Of a stretch of 64,000 nucleotides of DNA, positions 17,805 to 27,435 are shown in pieces (the first letter of the stretch is position 1; each line of letters begins with the position of its first letter). The position numbers and the translations under genes are program-made. Location: positions 62,001 to 126,000 of the forward strand of contig DASRAU010000016.1 in the NCBI GenBank assembly GCA_035638075.1. The letters run 5' to 3'. The notes below the pieces were generated by a model, which searched no databases, was not told where the DNA came from, and saw nothing but the letters and a program-made list of their open reading frames with translations. This stretch comes from DASRAU01 sp035638075 (GTDB lineage: Bacteria; Acidobacteriota; Polarisedimenticolia; Gp22-AA2).

Positions 17805-19238
17805 TCAGGCGGCGGCCGGCGACGCCGGCAGGGAGACGGCGCCGCGCTCCTGCTCCTGCATGTAGGAGAGGTAGGCGGCGCACGCCATCTGGGTCCAGAA
17901 GATCCCCTGGCTGACGGTGGTCAGGAGCATCGACTCCACCAGGTTGTGCACCACGATGGCGGCGAGAAACGCCAGCATGCCGGCCCAGAACCAGCGCACG
18001 TCGAGACGGCGCGGCGACATCACCCGGCGCAGCGCCTCGACGACGGAGAGCGCCAGGATGACGATCCAGGCGCAGGTCGCCGGGATGCCCGATTTCACCG
18101 CCAGCGCGAGGAAGGCGTTGTGCGCGGTGCGCGCCCGGTCGAGATCCTTGAGAGACTCGTCGACGTCCGATCCCCACCCGAGGAGGGGCCGCTGGCGGAT
18201 GCGCTCGATGAAGATCTGCCACTGCTCCTGGCGCCACTGGAACGTCTCGACATCCTTGACGTCGCGCAGCACCAGGAAGCGGTTCAGCATCGGGATGTCG
18301 CCCCCGCGCATGCCGACCACCATCGCCAGGACCGCCAGCCCCACGATCGCGCCCGCGGCGAAACGGCGCTTCGGCATGAACAGCGCCAGGACCGCCAGCG
18401 CCGCGAGGAAGGCGACGAGTCCCCCGCGCGAGCCGGCGAGCCAGAGGGCGCGCAGCATCGGGACCGCCGTCACGGCGCTGAAGATGCGCGTGCGCCGGTC
18501 CGGGTGCATCACCGCGCGCGCGAGGGTGAGCGGCAGCACCATGACCAGGTAGCCGGCCAGCTGGTTGTTGTGATCGAAATGGCCGATGGCGTTGTCGTCG
18601 CTCCCCATGGCCAGCAGGATGGCGTTGATCGACACGCCCGCGCCGACGCCGGAGAGAATGTCCTGGATCAGGTCCACCGAGCGCAGGTGGCCGAGGCCGA
18701 TCAGCACGAGCGGGAAGACGAACATCGATCGCCCGGTGTCGCCCCAGATGTACCACGCGTTGTGGAACGAGTCCTTCAGGAACGACTGGTTGGCCGGACC
18801 GAGGACGAAGGTGATCGCCCCCCAGACGAGGAGCGGCACCCAGATCCAGAGGATGCGCCGCGTGAATCGCGTCTTCAGCCGATCCGCCCGCCGCGTCCGC
18901 GACATGAGCGTCGAGAGCACCGACACCCCCACCGCGACGATGAGCGCATCGCGGATGGTCACGTCCTGGATCCCGCCGACCTGGTACTGGAGGCTGAACG
19001 GCAGGATCGCCACCAGGGCGTAGACGCCCAGCTCCGGCGCCTGCAGCCACAGGGTCAGCCCGACCACGCCGCCGATGACCGCGAGCGCCAGGGACGGTGA
19101 AAGGAACGCGATGGCCCACCCGCTCGCGAAGGTGGCCACGGCGATGGTCAGCGCGAAGGCCGGCCGGGCCGCCGGGTCGCCCATCGCGCCGAGGGCGGCG
19201 AGGCGCCAGCTCTTGAGCGCGGCGGGCGAGGCTTTCAT
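17805..19238 (-). CDS. O-antigen ligase/polymerase (Wzy/WaaL) family protein
   Basis: A 477-residue protein with about 10-12 hydrophobic helices. The large periplasmic loop is placed late in the sequence and carries RPLLGWGSDVDESL and RTAHNAFLALAVKSG; the H-N and GWG elements are hallmarks of the Wzy_C/O-antigen ligase family. The ATG at 19238 overlaps the gmhA-like stop as ATGA; an upstream in-frame start would add 15 arginine-rich residues. It probably polymerises the repeat units in the periplasm, or ligates chains to a lipid acceptor. The two roles cannot be separated by sequence. No other polymerase candidate is seen in the locus. Confidence 0.87.
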   Translation of the reverse strand: MKASPAALKSWRLAALGAMGDPAARPAFALTIAVATFASGWAIAFLSPSLALAVIGGVVGLTLWLQAPELGVYALVAILPFSLQYQVGGIQDVTIRDALIVAVGVSVLSTLMSRTRRADRLKTRFTRRILWIWVPLLVWGAITFVLGPANQSFLKDSFHNAWYIWGDTGRSMFVFPLVLIGLGHLRSVDLIQDILSGVGAGVSINAILLAMGSDDNAIGHFDHNNQLAGYLVMVLPLTLARAVMHPDRRTRIFSAVTAVPMLRALWLAGSRGGLVAFLAALAVLALFMPKRRFAAGAIVGLAVLAMVVGMRGGDIPMLNRFLVLRDVKDVETFQWRQEQWQIFIERIRQRPLLGWGSDVDESLKDLDRARTAHNAFLALAVKSGIPATCAWIVILALSVVEALRRVMSPRRLDVRWFWAGMLAFLAAIVVHNLVESMLLTTVSQGIFWTQMACAAYLSYMQEQERGAVSLPASPAAA

Positions 19239-19876
19239 GCCCCGGCGGCAGGCGTGCCGAGGAGCCGATCCAGCGCCTCGCACAGGAGATGGATCAGCAC
19301 CGCATGCGCCTCCTGGATGCGCGCCGTCTCGCCGGCCTCGACCACGAGAGCGAGATCGGCAAGCGATCGCGCCGGTCCGCCGTCCCGCCCGAGGAGCGCC
19401 GCGGTTTTGAGACCCCGGGCCCGCGCGGTCTCGAGGGCCCGCAGGACGTTGGGCGAGCGGCCCGAGGTGCTGATCGCCAGCAGGAGGTCGCCCGGCCGCC
19501 CGAGCGCTTCCACCTGGCGGGCGAAGAGGCGCTCGTAGTCATAGTCGTTGGCGACGCAGGTCAGGACCGCCCCGTCGGTGTTGAGCGCCACGGCCGCCAG
19601 GGCCGGCCGCTCGTCGCGGTAGCGACCGACCAGCTCGGCGACGAAGTGCTGGGCGTCGGAGGCGCTGCCGCCGTTGCCGCAGGCGAGGACCTTCCCCCCG
19701 GCGGCGAGCGTGCCGTGCACCAGGTGGACGAGATCGAAGAGCCGCGCGAGCGGCTCTCCGGCGAGACCGTCGATGGCCTCGCGATGGCGTTCGAGCCCGC
19801 GGCGAAAGCCTTCCCGGATGTCCGCGGTGGTGCCGTCGGAGTTCCGCATGACGTCCTCCGCTGTGCGGTTGTTCAC
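19235..19876 (-). CDS. gmhA: GmhA-like sedoheptulose-7-phosphate isomerase (SIS domain)
   Basis: A 213-residue SIS-domain protein with the GmhA signatures CGNGGSASDAQHFVAELVGR (near residues 65-85), ISTSGRSPNVL, and the C-terminal IQEAHAVLIHLLCEALD carrying the active-site Glu and His. GmhA converts sedoheptulose 7-phosphate to D-glycero-D-manno-heptose 7-phosphate, the first step of NDP-heptose synthesis. The GTG start at 19876 overlaps the upstream stop (GTGA). No other heptose gene (HldE, GmhB, HldD) is in the window, so the rest of the pathway must be elsewhere. Its presence suggests heptose in the exported polymer or in lipopolysaccharide core. Confidence 0.88.
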   Translation of the reverse strand: MNNRTAEDVMRNSDGTTADIREGFRRGLERHREAIDGLAGEPLARLFDLVHLVHGTLAAGGKVLACGNGGSASDAQHFVAELVGRYRDERPALAAVALNTDGAVLTCVANDYDYERLFARQVEALGRPGDLLLAISTSGRSPNVLRALETARARGLKTAALLGRDGGPARSLADLALVVEAGETARIQEAHAVLIHLLCEALDRLLGTPAAGA

Positions 19877-22095
19877 GTCCCCGCGGCCGGATCGGCCGGG
19901 GCGGCCCCGCCGGCGGCGGACCCGTTCGAACCGGCCGGGGCCTCGTGTGCCAGCGGCGCCCGTCCCGAACCGGCCATCACTTCACGATAGAAGGCCGCGG
20001 TCTCCGCCGCGATGCGATCCCAGTCGAAGCGCTCCCGGACCCGCTGTCGCGCCCGCTCCCCCACGAGCCGGGCCGCTTCGGGCGCGGCCGCAACCTCCCG
20101 CATGACGCGCCGCAGATCCTCCACGTCGTCGAGTCGGAACAGGTAGCCGCCGCACTCGTCCACCAGCTCCCGGTTCTCCGGGATGTCGCTGGCGATCACC
20201 GGCAGCCCGTACGACATCGCTTCGAGCAGCGCCACCGACAATCCTTCCATGCAGGAGGGCAGGACGAACGCCAGCGCGTTGGAGTAAATCTCCTGCAGCG
20301 GCGCGCCGGTCAGGAAACCGGTGAACACGACCCCCTCCCCGGCCTGCTCCCGGAGCGAGGCCATGTACGACTCGGAGTAGCTCGATCCGCCGGCCAGCAC
20401 GAAGCGCACGCCGTCGATGCCGGCGTGCGCGTCGATGGCCACGTGCAGCCCCTTCTCCGGCGACAGGCGCCCGGCGTAGAGGAAATAGTCCCGCTCCCCG
20501 AGGCCGAAGCGGCGGATCGCGTCGGGACGGAGGCGCTCCGTGTGGGCGACGCCGTTCGGAATGTAGCGCACCGACCGGCCGAAGCGCGCCTCGAAGTGAT
20601 CGCGCAGCGTGCGGGAGACCACCGCCGTGGCGTCGGGACAGACCATCGACGTCGTCTCGCAGAACCGGAGGTAGAAGCGGGCGAGCGCCCCCCACTTGGC
20701 GCGCTGCCAGTCGAGCCCGCGCACGGAGACGATGGTCCGCTTGCCGAACAGGCGGGGCAGCCAGGCGAACGGCGATGATCCGAGCGCGTGGAACTGCACC
20801 AGGTCGACGCGCCGGAAGCAGACGTCGAGGGTGGAGAGCACGGTGTGCACGAACGTCTCGAAGTGCTTGGAGCGCACGGTCGGAACACGCCGCACCACGA
20901 TGCCGCGCCAGGTTTTCCCCTCGGGCGCGAAGCGCGGCCGGCAATAGGCGATCACCTCCGACCCGTTGGCGGCCAGGCGGCTCCCCAGCTCTTCGTAATA
21001 GCGCTCGATGCCGCTGTAGGCGGCCCCGACGCCCCGCCCGCCGATGAAGGCGATCGACAGCCCGCGCCGCGCCGCGGCGCTGCGGCGCGCGTGCCATCGC
21101 GCCCGCGCCCGCGCCACCCCCGGCAGCAGGCGCAGCGCGAGGGACGGCACGTCGTCATCGCCGACGCTGATGCGCGGGATGCGGAACGGATCGAACCGCG
21201 CGCCCGACGCCACCCCCTCGATCGTCGTGACGGCCGCATCGTAGCCGGCGGCCCGCGCGTCCTCGATCACCGCACCGTCCCAGTCCGCCGTGCGGCCGTT
21301 CGGATAGGCGAGCAGGCGCACCGGGGATCCGAGCATCTTCTCGAGTCCCTGGCGCGAGGCCAGGAGATCGGCGCGGCGTCCGGAGGAGGACAGCCGCGTG
21401 AGGATCGGGTGGCGGTGGGTGTGCGATCCGATCTCCATCCCCGCGTCCCGCCAGCGCCGGAGCTCGTCGGCCGAGAGCATCTCGGCAGGCGGCCGCGCTC
21501 CCCCGGTCCGGCGATCCACTTCGGCGACCAGGCGGGCGCATTCCTCCCCGGACAGCCGCTTCGCCTCCGTCACCGCGGCCGCGATCGGCGCCGATCCGTT
21601 CCCCCGCCGTTCCGCGAGGAGCCGGAGCGGCTCCGGCCAGTCCGCCGTGCGTCCCTGCTGCGCCAGCCACGTCAGGCCGGCGGCGAGCCGGTGGGGCCAC
21701 GGGGCGAGCCCTTCCTCGACCGCTTCCAGGGTCGGAAAGAGGGTGGCGCGGCAACCCTCCTCCTGCAGGATCGGCAGGGCGGCGGTGACGTTGTCGCGAT
21801 AGCCGTCGTCGAAGGTCACGCTGAGGAGCGGGCGGCGGGCGCCGGCGCGCTGCAGCGCCTCGAGCGCCTGGCCGACCGTCACCACGTCGTAACGCGCCTT
21901 CAGGTAGCGCAGGTGAGCACGGAAGCGATCGGGGCTCACGGCGTCGGGTCCCCCGTCGGAGGCACGGGGACCGACCCGATGGTACGCCAGCACCGTCCAG
22001 AGGCTCGCGCCCGACCGCTGCACCCGCCGCGAAGCGATCGGCGTGAGGCCGCTCCACCAGGCCAGTCGACCCAGGACAGGCCACGCCCTGCTCAT
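19873..22095 (-). CDS. Fusion of CE4 polysaccharide deacetylase and GT4 glycosyltransferase
   Basis: One 740-residue frame without a stop codon joins two enzymes. Residues 1-340 are a NodB-type (CE4) deacetylase: TFDDGYRDN (94-102) supplies the catalytic and metal Asp residues, SHTHRHP (224-230) the metal His pair, and LLAYPNGR (261-268) the next motif. Residues 346-725 are a GT4 glycosyltransferase starting SIAFIGGRGVGAAYSGIERY, with YIPNGV, YAGRLSPEKGL and EGLSVALLEAMSYGLPVIAS. In polysaccharide loci these activities normally come from separate genes. The ATG at 22095 is 2 bases after the Wzc stop, and the 3' end overlaps gmhA. The deacetylase half lacks a signal peptide, so the protein should be cytosolic and may act on a lipid-linked intermediate. 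Confidence 0.9.
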   Translation of the reverse strand: MSRAWPVLGRLAWWSGLTPIASRRVQRSGASLWTVLAYHRVGPRASDGGPDAVSPDRFRAHLRYLKARYDVVTVGQALEALQRAGARRPLLSVTFDDGYRDNVTAALPILQEEGCRATLFPTLEAVEEGLAPWPHRLAAGLTWLAQQGRTADWPEPLRLLAERRGNGSAPIAAAVTEAKRLSGEECARLVAEVDRRTGGARPPAEMLSADELRRWRDAGMEIGSHTHRHPILTRLSSSGRRADLLASRQGLEKMLGSPVRLLAYPNGRTADWDGAVIEDARAAGYDAAVTTIEGVASGARFDPFRIPRISVGDDDVPSLALRLLPGVARARARWHARRSAAARRGLSIAFIGGRGVGAAYSGIERYYEELGSRLAANGSEVIAYCRPRFAPEGKTWRGIVVRRVPTVRSKHFETFVHTVLSTLDVCFRRVDLVQFHALGSSPFAWLPRLFGKRTIVSVRGLDWQRAKWGALARFYLRFCETTSMVCPDATAVVSRTLRDHFEARFGRSVRYIPNGVAHTERLRPDAIRRFGLGERDYFLYAGRLSPEKGLHVAIDAHAGIDGVRFVLAGGSSYSESYMASLREQAGEGVVFTGFLTGAPLQEIYSNALAFVLPSCMEGLSVALLEAMSYGLPVIASDIPENRELVDECGGYLFRLDDVEDLRRVMREVAAAPEAARLVGERARQRVRERFDWDRIAAETAAFYREVMAGSGRAPLAHEAPAGSNGSAAGGAAPADPAAGT

Positions 22096-22097
22096 CG

Positions 22098-24311
22098 TCA
22101 GGGCGCCTCGGTCTTCCGCGAGTAGTAGGCGGCGTGGTAGTAGACCGGCAGGTACTGCGACGCCGTCCACCGCGCCCCGGTGCCGTTCAGGATCGCGCCG
22201 AGCAGGCGCGTGCGCGCCATCGCGAGGTGCTGGCGCACCTGGTCGAGCACCGGCGCCGGGATCCAGCCGGGGCGGTGCACGAGCAGGACCGTGCCGCCGG
22301 CGCGGCCGAGCTCGGTGACCCCCGGCGCGACCATCAGGACCGGCAGGTCCACGATGATGCGGTCGTAGCGATCCCGCCCCCAGGCGAAGAGCTTCTTGAA
22401 CGCCTCGGTCGTCTTGCTGCCGTCGGGGATCTTGCCGTTGACGCGGTGGCCGATGAAGTCGAGGTCGGGCACGCCGGAGTCGACGATCGCCTTCTCCGGG
22501 GCCTTCATCCCGTTCAGGACCATCGCCAGCTGGTGATCCTCCGGGACCTCGACCCCGAGCACCTTCCGGAGCGTCGGGCGCCGGAAGTCGGCGTCGATGA
22601 GCAGCACCCGCCGCCCCGACTCGGCGAACGCGGCGGCGAGGTTGGCCGCGGTGGTGGATTTCCCCTCCCCCGCCACGGCGCTCGTCAGGATGAGGATGCG
22701 CGACTCGTCGGGCGTCAGCGTGCCCTCGATGTGCGAGCGCAGGACGCGGTACGCTTCGGCGCTGACCGACTCCTCGCCCTGGCCGACGTAGAGGCGCGTC
22801 CCCTTGCGCGGCTCGGGACGGCCGACGATCGAGCGGTGGTCGGGGATGATGCCGAGCACCGGCGCGCGCAGCAGGTCGTTCGCCTGCCCCGGATCCCGCA
22901 GCGACTGGTCGAGGTGGTCGCGCAGGGCCGCCGCGGCCAGGCCGAGGAGGAGTCCTCCCGCCAGCCCGAGCAGGATGGTCTGCGTGTGCTGCGGCGAGAA
23001 CGGCGCGCGCGGGATGCGCGCGAGCTCGAACGTCTCGGCCGAGCCCGGGTCGAGACCGGCGGCGATGGTGATCTCGTTCAACCGGGTCAGCATCTCGTTG
23101 TAGAGCGACCGGTTGATCTCGACCTCCTTCTTGGCGATGGCGTACTTCATCGCCGCCTCCCCCTTGGCCGAGGAGGACTGCAGCACGCCGTCGAGCTGCT
23201 GCTTCAGCAGCCGCTCCTGAGCCTTGAGCGACTCGGTGTCGGCGGTGGTCAGCCGCTGCCCCGCCCCGCCGCTGCGGGGGCGCGGCGCCAGCGCTTCCAG
23301 GCGCTGCAAATCGGCGCGCAGCTGCTTCTCCTTCTCGGCGGCCGCGATGACGTCGGGGTGGTTCTCGCCGTAGGTGCGGCGCAGTCTCTGGAGATTTGCG
23401 ACGGTGTCCACCAGCTCCTGCTGCACCTTGTCGCGCAGCGCCCCGTTGACCGCGTCGTCGACGCTGGAATTCGCGGGGGCGGACTCCGTCGTTCCGCCCG
23501 CGCCGGGCGTGGGGCCGCCCGTTTCCGCCCGCAGCATCATCAGGCGGACATCGAGCAGGGCCGCCTGGATGCGGCTCATCTCCTGGACCGACAGGCGGTC
23601 CATGTCGTCGGCCTGCGGATTCGGGCCGGAGATGCTGCGCAGGCGCTCCTCCGAATCGAGCAGCTTGTCGCGCTGCTCGCGCAGCTTGCCGGACAGCCAC
23701 TCGACCGCGTCGTCGGCGCTGCGCCGCATGAGCTCGCGGGTGTTCTTGAGATAGGCGTTGGTGATGGCGTTGGCGGTCTCCGCCGCCATCTCGGGGCTGC
23801 GGCTCTGCACGGAGATCGCCATGAAGGCGTTGCCGCCGCGGGTGCCGGCGGACATCCGGTCGGCCAGATCGCGGATGTAGCCGCGCCGGCGGGCGTCCGG
23901 GGTCGGCGGCGGCTCGGGCGGTCGCAGGTGCACGGCGATGAGGACGCGGTGCAGGAGCGGGGGCTTGTCCCCTTCGTCGGGCTGATCGAAGTGCAGGAGG
24001 CCCCGCTCCTCCATGTCGCGCACGGCGCGCTCGAGCACCGAGGTGCTCTTGAGGATCTCCATCTGCGCCGCCACCACCTCGTTGGGCCGCGTCCCCTGAG
24101 TGTTCTTGGTGTAGAGGTCCTGCATGTCGATGGCCTGGACCCGCTGCCGGCTCAGGAGGAGGGTGCTGGTCGCCTCGTACAGCTTCGGACGCATGAGGCT
24201 GAACACCGTCGCCGACGCGAACACGCCGACGGTGCAGCCGATGATGAGCCAGCGGCGGCGCGACGCCAGCTCCGTCCAGTACGAGAGATTGAGAAGCCGG
24301 TCGTCCTGCAT
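22098..24311 (-). CDS. Wzc-type co-polymerase and tyrosine autokinase
   Basis: A 737-residue protein. Residues 1-60 include the first membrane helix (RRRWLIIGCTVGVFASATVF), followed by a long periplasmic coiled-coil region of the Wzz/PCP type (about 60-430) and a second helix (TILLGLAGGLLLGLAAAAL). The cytosolic BY-kinase domain has Walker A SAVAGEGKSTTAAN, Walker A' VLLIDADFRRPTL and Walker B DRIIVDLPVLM. The C-terminus is a tyrosine cluster (QYLPVYYHAAYYSRK) that would be autophosphorylated. Together they control chain length and export in Wzx/Wzy systems. The ATG at 24311 shares one base with the amidotransferase stop (TGATG). No separate phosphatase gene was seen in the window. Confidence 0.92.
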   Translation of the reverse strand: MQDDRLLNLSYWTELASRRRWLIIGCTVGVFASATVFSLMRPKLYEATSTLLLSRQRVQAIDMQDLYTKNTQGTRPNEVVAAQMEILKSTSVLERAVRDMEERGLLHFDQPDEGDKPPLLHRVLIAVHLRPPEPPPTPDARRRGYIRDLADRMSAGTRGGNAFMAISVQSRSPEMAAETANAITNAYLKNTRELMRRSADDAVEWLSGKLREQRDKLLDSEERLRSISGPNPQADDMDRLSVQEMSRIQAALLDVRLMMLRAETGGPTPGAGGTTESAPANSSVDDAVNGALRDKVQQELVDTVANLQRLRRTYGENHPDVIAAAEKEKQLRADLQRLEALAPRPRSGGAGQRLTTADTESLKAQERLLKQQLDGVLQSSSAKGEAAMKYAIAKKEVEINRSLYNEMLTRLNEITIAAGLDPGSAETFELARIPRAPFSPQHTQTILLGLAGGLLLGLAAAALRDHLDQSLRDPGQANDLLRAPVLGIIPDHRSIVGRPEPRKGTRLYVGQGEESVSAEAYRVLRSHIEGTLTPDESRILILTSAVAGEGKSTTAANLAAAFAESGRRVLLIDADFRRPTLRKVLGVEVPEDHQLAMVLNGMKAPEKAIVDSGVPDLDFIGHRVNGKIPDGSKTTEAFKKLFAWGRDRYDRIIVDLPVLMVAPGVTELGRAGGTVLLVHRPGWIPAPVLDQVRQHLAMARTRLLGAILNGTGARWTASQYLPVYYHAAYYSRKTEAP

Positions 24312-26260
24312 CAGGCCGGCCCTCCCTTCCCGACGGAGGCGGCCGCGGCCACGGCGGAGCGGACGGCCGGAGCGGGACCTGCGGCCGCCCAGCGGTCGTG
24401 CCACAGCTCGAACATCACCAGCGCCCAGAGCAGGCGCGCGTGATCGGCGCGGCCGGAGAGGTGCTCCGCGAGCAGCGCCTGCGTGCGGGCGGGATCGAAC
24501 AACCCCTGGCGGGCGAGACGCTTCGGGTCGAGCAGATCCTGCGCCAGAGCGCGCAGGTCGCCGCGCAGCCAGGCGCCGATCGGCACCGAGAACCCGCTCT
24601 TGCGGCGCCGGAGGATCGAGGCCGGCAGCTTCGTGCGGAACGCGCGCCTCAGGATCCACTTGCCGACGAGGCCGCGCAGCTTCAGGCGCGGCGCCAGCCG
24701 GAACGCGAACTCGACCAGCTCGTGATCCAGGTACGGCACGCGCGCCTCGAGCGAGACCGCCATGCTGGCGCGGTCGGTCTTCATCAGGATGTCCTCGGCC
24801 AGGAACGTCTTCAGATCGATGAACTGCTGGTGCTCCAGGCCCGGCGGGAAGGGCGAGTCGCGCACGACCGCGGCGAAGGGCTCCGCCCATCCCAGGGCCG
24901 CGTCCTCCGGCCCCGGATCGGGCAGAAGACCCGCGCGCACCTCGTCGCGGCTGCGGACCATGAAGCGGGCCTGCGACAGGAAGGCGGGGCCTTCGAGCGC
25001 CGCCTCGAGGCGGCGCAGCCGGCGGCGGACCCCGCCGCGCTTGGTCGGACGCCGGTCGACGTCCTTGCCCATCACGCCGAGAGCGGCGCGCCGCGCCGCG
25101 GCCGGCACCCGCGCGTACCACCCGAGCAGCCGCTCGGCCTTGTAGTGGTCGTAGCCCGCGAACAGCTCGTCGCCGCCGTCCCCCGACAGCGCGACCTTGA
25201 CGCTCTCCCGCGCCATGCGCGACACGAGATAGGTCGGCAGGATCGAGTTGTCGGCGAACGGCTCGTCGAGGAACCCGGCCGCCTGGTGCACGAGGTCGAG
25301 GCAGTCCGGCGACAGGATCTCCTCGCGATGCACGGTGCCGAGCGTCTGCGCCACCTTGCGCGCGTGGCCGGTCTCGTCGAAATCGGCTTCGCCGAAGCCG
25401 ATCGAGAAGGTGTGCACCGGCCCGCCGCGCACTTCACAGAGCGTCGCGACCAGGGCGCTGCTGTCGAGTCCGCCGGAGAGGAATGCCCCGACCGGGACGT
25501 CCGCCTCCATCTGCAGGCGCACCGAGCGCTCGAGGTGACGGCGCAACTCCTCCTCGGCCTCGCGCGGGTCCTCGATCGGGGACCCCTGGCGCAGGCGCCA
25601 GTAGACCTCCTGCCGCCAGCCCGACGCCTCGACCGCGAGCAGGGTCGCCGCCGGCAGCTTGTGGATGCCCTGGAACGGCGTGCGCGGCGCCGGGATGTAT
25701 TCCCACGCGAGGTACTGGCGCAGCGACTCCGGATCGAAGCGCCGCTCCACCTCCGGATGGAGCAGCAGGGCCTTGAGCTCGGACGCGAAGGCGATGCCGC
25801 CCGGAAGGGCGGTCCAGTAGAGCGGCTTGACGCCGAGACGATCGCGGGCGAGGAGCAGGCGGCGGGCGGGACCGTCCCACAGCGCCAGCCCGAACATGCC
25901 GTTGAGGTGATCGAGGACGCGGTCGCCGTGCACCTCGTAGCCGTGCACCACCACTTCGGTGTCGGCGCGGGTGCGGAAGCGGTGCCCGGCGGCCTCCAGG
26001 TCACGGCGCAGGGCGCGGTGGTTGTAGATCTCGCCGTTGAAGACGAGCTGCACGCCGCCGTCCTCGCTGCCGATCGGCTGGTGGCCGCCCACCAGGTCGA
26101 CGATGCTCAGGCGGCGCATCCCCAGGGCGAGCGGGCCTTCGACGAGATAGCCCTCGTCATCGGGACCGCGGTGGCGCAGCGCCCGGGTCATCGCCTCGAC
26201 GATGCCGCGCTCGGCGGGCCGGCCGGAGCGGAAGTTGTAGTACCCCGCGATGCCGCACAT
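24311..26260 (-). CDS. Asparagine-synthase-like amidotransferase (second copy)
   Basis: A 649-residue AsnB-family enzyme. It starts MCGIAGYYNFRSGRPAE with the nucleophile Cys2, and has LRHRGPDDEGY, VFNGEIYNHRALR, the PP-loop FLSGGLDSSALVA near residue 262 and ALSGDGGDELFAGYDHYKAE near residue 360. All key residues are kept. It differs considerably from the copy at 12415, so the two are old paralogues with possibly different acceptors. In exosortase-type polysaccharide loci an AsnB-like amidotransferase is a regular member. Junctions on both sides overlap by one base (TGATG), indicating strong translational coupling. Confidence 0.9.
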   Translation of the reverse strand: MCGIAGYYNFRSGRPAERGIVEAMTRALRHRGPDDEGYLVEGPLALGMRRLSIVDLVGGHQPIGSEDGGVQLVFNGEIYNHRALRRDLEAAGHRFRTRADTEVVVHGYEVHGDRVLDHLNGMFGLALWDGPARRLLLARDRLGVKPLYWTALPGGIAFASELKALLLHPEVERRFDPESLRQYLAWEYIPAPRTPFQGIHKLPAATLLAVEASGWRQEVYWRLRQGSPIEDPREAEEELRRHLERSVRLQMEADVPVGAFLSGGLDSSALVATLCEVRGGPVHTFSIGFGEADFDETGHARKVAQTLGTVHREEILSPDCLDLVHQAAGFLDEPFADNSILPTYLVSRMARESVKVALSGDGGDELFAGYDHYKAERLLGWYARVPAAARRAALGVMGKDVDRRPTKRGGVRRRLRRLEAALEGPAFLSQARFMVRSRDEVRAGLLPDPGPEDAALGWAEPFAAVVRDSPFPPGLEHQQFIDLKTFLAEDILMKTDRASMAVSLEARVPYLDHELVEFAFRLAPRLKLRGLVGKWILRRAFRTKLPASILRRRKSGFSVPIGAWLRGDLRALAQDLLDPKRLARQGLFDPARTQALLAEHLSGRADHARLLWALVMFELWHDRWAAAGPAPAVRSAVAAAASVGKGGPA

Positions 26261-27435
26261 CAGTCGATCCTCGCCGGGGCCATGGCGCCGGCCGGAGCGC
26301 TTGCGGGGACGAGCAGGCGCCGGTATTCGTGCAGGGTCGCGTCCGCCATGCGCGACAGCGTGAAGCGGCGCCGGGCGTCGGCCGCGGCCTCGGTCCCGAG
26401 AGCGCTCAGGCGATCGCGGTCGGCCAGGAGCTGCGCCAGCGTCTCCGCCAGGCCGGCGACGTCGCCGGCCTGGACGAGCCGGCCGGTCCGCCCTTCGGTG
26501 ACGACCTCGGGCGTGCCGCCGACCGCGGTGCCGACCACGGGCCGGCCGCGCATCATCGCCTCGAGGGCGGCCACCGGCATCCCCTCTTCACGCGACGGCA
26601 GCACCAGGAGGTCGGCCGCGTCGAGCCACGGCTCGACGCGACGGCGGGCTCCCGGCATGACGACGCGATCGTCGAGACCCCTGACCTCCAGTTCCTGCTT
26701 CAGGGCGTCGCGCAGCGGCCCGTCGCCCACGATGGCGGCGCGCCAGCCGGACGACCGGCGGCGGCGCAGGAGATCGAGCGCTTCGATCAGGAGATCGGGG
26801 CCCTTCTCCGGGTGCAGCCGGCCGAGATAGAGCAGGAGCGCATCGGCGTCGCCGAGCCCCAGGGCCCGGCGCAGGCGGGCGCGCCGCCGCGGCGAGACCT
26901 CCGCCTCCTCGATCCCGTTCGGAACCACGACCACCTTCTCCTCCGGGACCCGATCGCGCCGCACCAGCGTCTCCGCCACGGCCGCCGACACCGCCAGGAT
27001 CCGATCGCTCATCGCCCCGGTCCACCGGTTGACCGTGCGGATGGCCCACCCGCGGTTGTCACCGAGGCAGCGCTCGGAGGAGATCAGCGGCAGCGCCGCC
27101 GGCGCGTCCAGGCGCGCCAGACGGCAGGCGGAATGCGAACGATACAGGAAGCTGTGAACCAGGTCGAACCGTTCCGAACGCAGCAGGCGCCGCAGCGCGC
27201 GGCGGCCGCCGAGGATCTGCCGCAGCGCGCCGCCCGGCAGGTGGAACGCCCGCACGTCGACCCCGGCCGCCTTGAGGCGCGCGCCGATCGGGCCGGGGCC
27301 TTCGAGCGACGCGACGGTGTAGCGGACCTCGCCGCGCGCCTCGAGCGTCAGCACCAGGCGCTCGATCATCCGCTCGGTGCCGCCGTAGCCGAGGCTATTG
27401 ACCACGAGGAGAACGCGCGGACGCGGGGCGCTCAT
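26260..27435 (-). CDS. GT4 family glycosyltransferase
   Basis: A 391-residue GT-B glycosyltransferase. The N-terminal acceptor domain begins VLLVVNSLGYGGTERMIERL, a classical GT4 opening with the GGTE loop. The donor domain has VVPNGIEEAEV, LLYLGRLHPEKGPDLL and the E-x7-E region EEGMPVAALEAMMRGRPVVG. It belongs to the group found in exosortase-type exopolysaccharide loci, judged by general look only. ATG 27435 overlaps the HTH gene stop (ATGA). Confidence 0.88.
   Translation of the reverse strand: MSAPRPRVLLVVNSLGYGGTERMIERLVLTLEARGEVRYTVASLEGPGPIGARLKAAGVDVRAFHLPGGALRQILGGRRALRRLLRSERFDLVHSFLYRSHSACRLARLDAPAALPLISSERCLGDNRGWAIRTVNRWTGAMSDRILAVSAAVAETLVRRDRVPEEKVVVVPNGIEEAEVSPRRRARLRRALGLGDADALLLYLGRLHPEKGPDLLIEALDLLRRRRSSGWRAAIVGDGPLRDALKQELEVRGLDDRVVMPGARRRVEPWLDAADLLVLPSREEGMPVAALEAMMRGRPVVGTAVGGTPEVVTEGRTGRLVQAGDVAGLAETLAQLLADRDRLSALGTEAAADARRRFTLSRMADATLHEYRRLLVPASAPAGAMAPARID

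Noticed and set aside
22096..23700. An in-frame 535-codon extension at the N-terminus of the deacetylase-GT4 gene
   Set aside because: It lies inside the Wzc gene in another frame and has no domain; the true start is ATG 22095, next to the Wzc stop.
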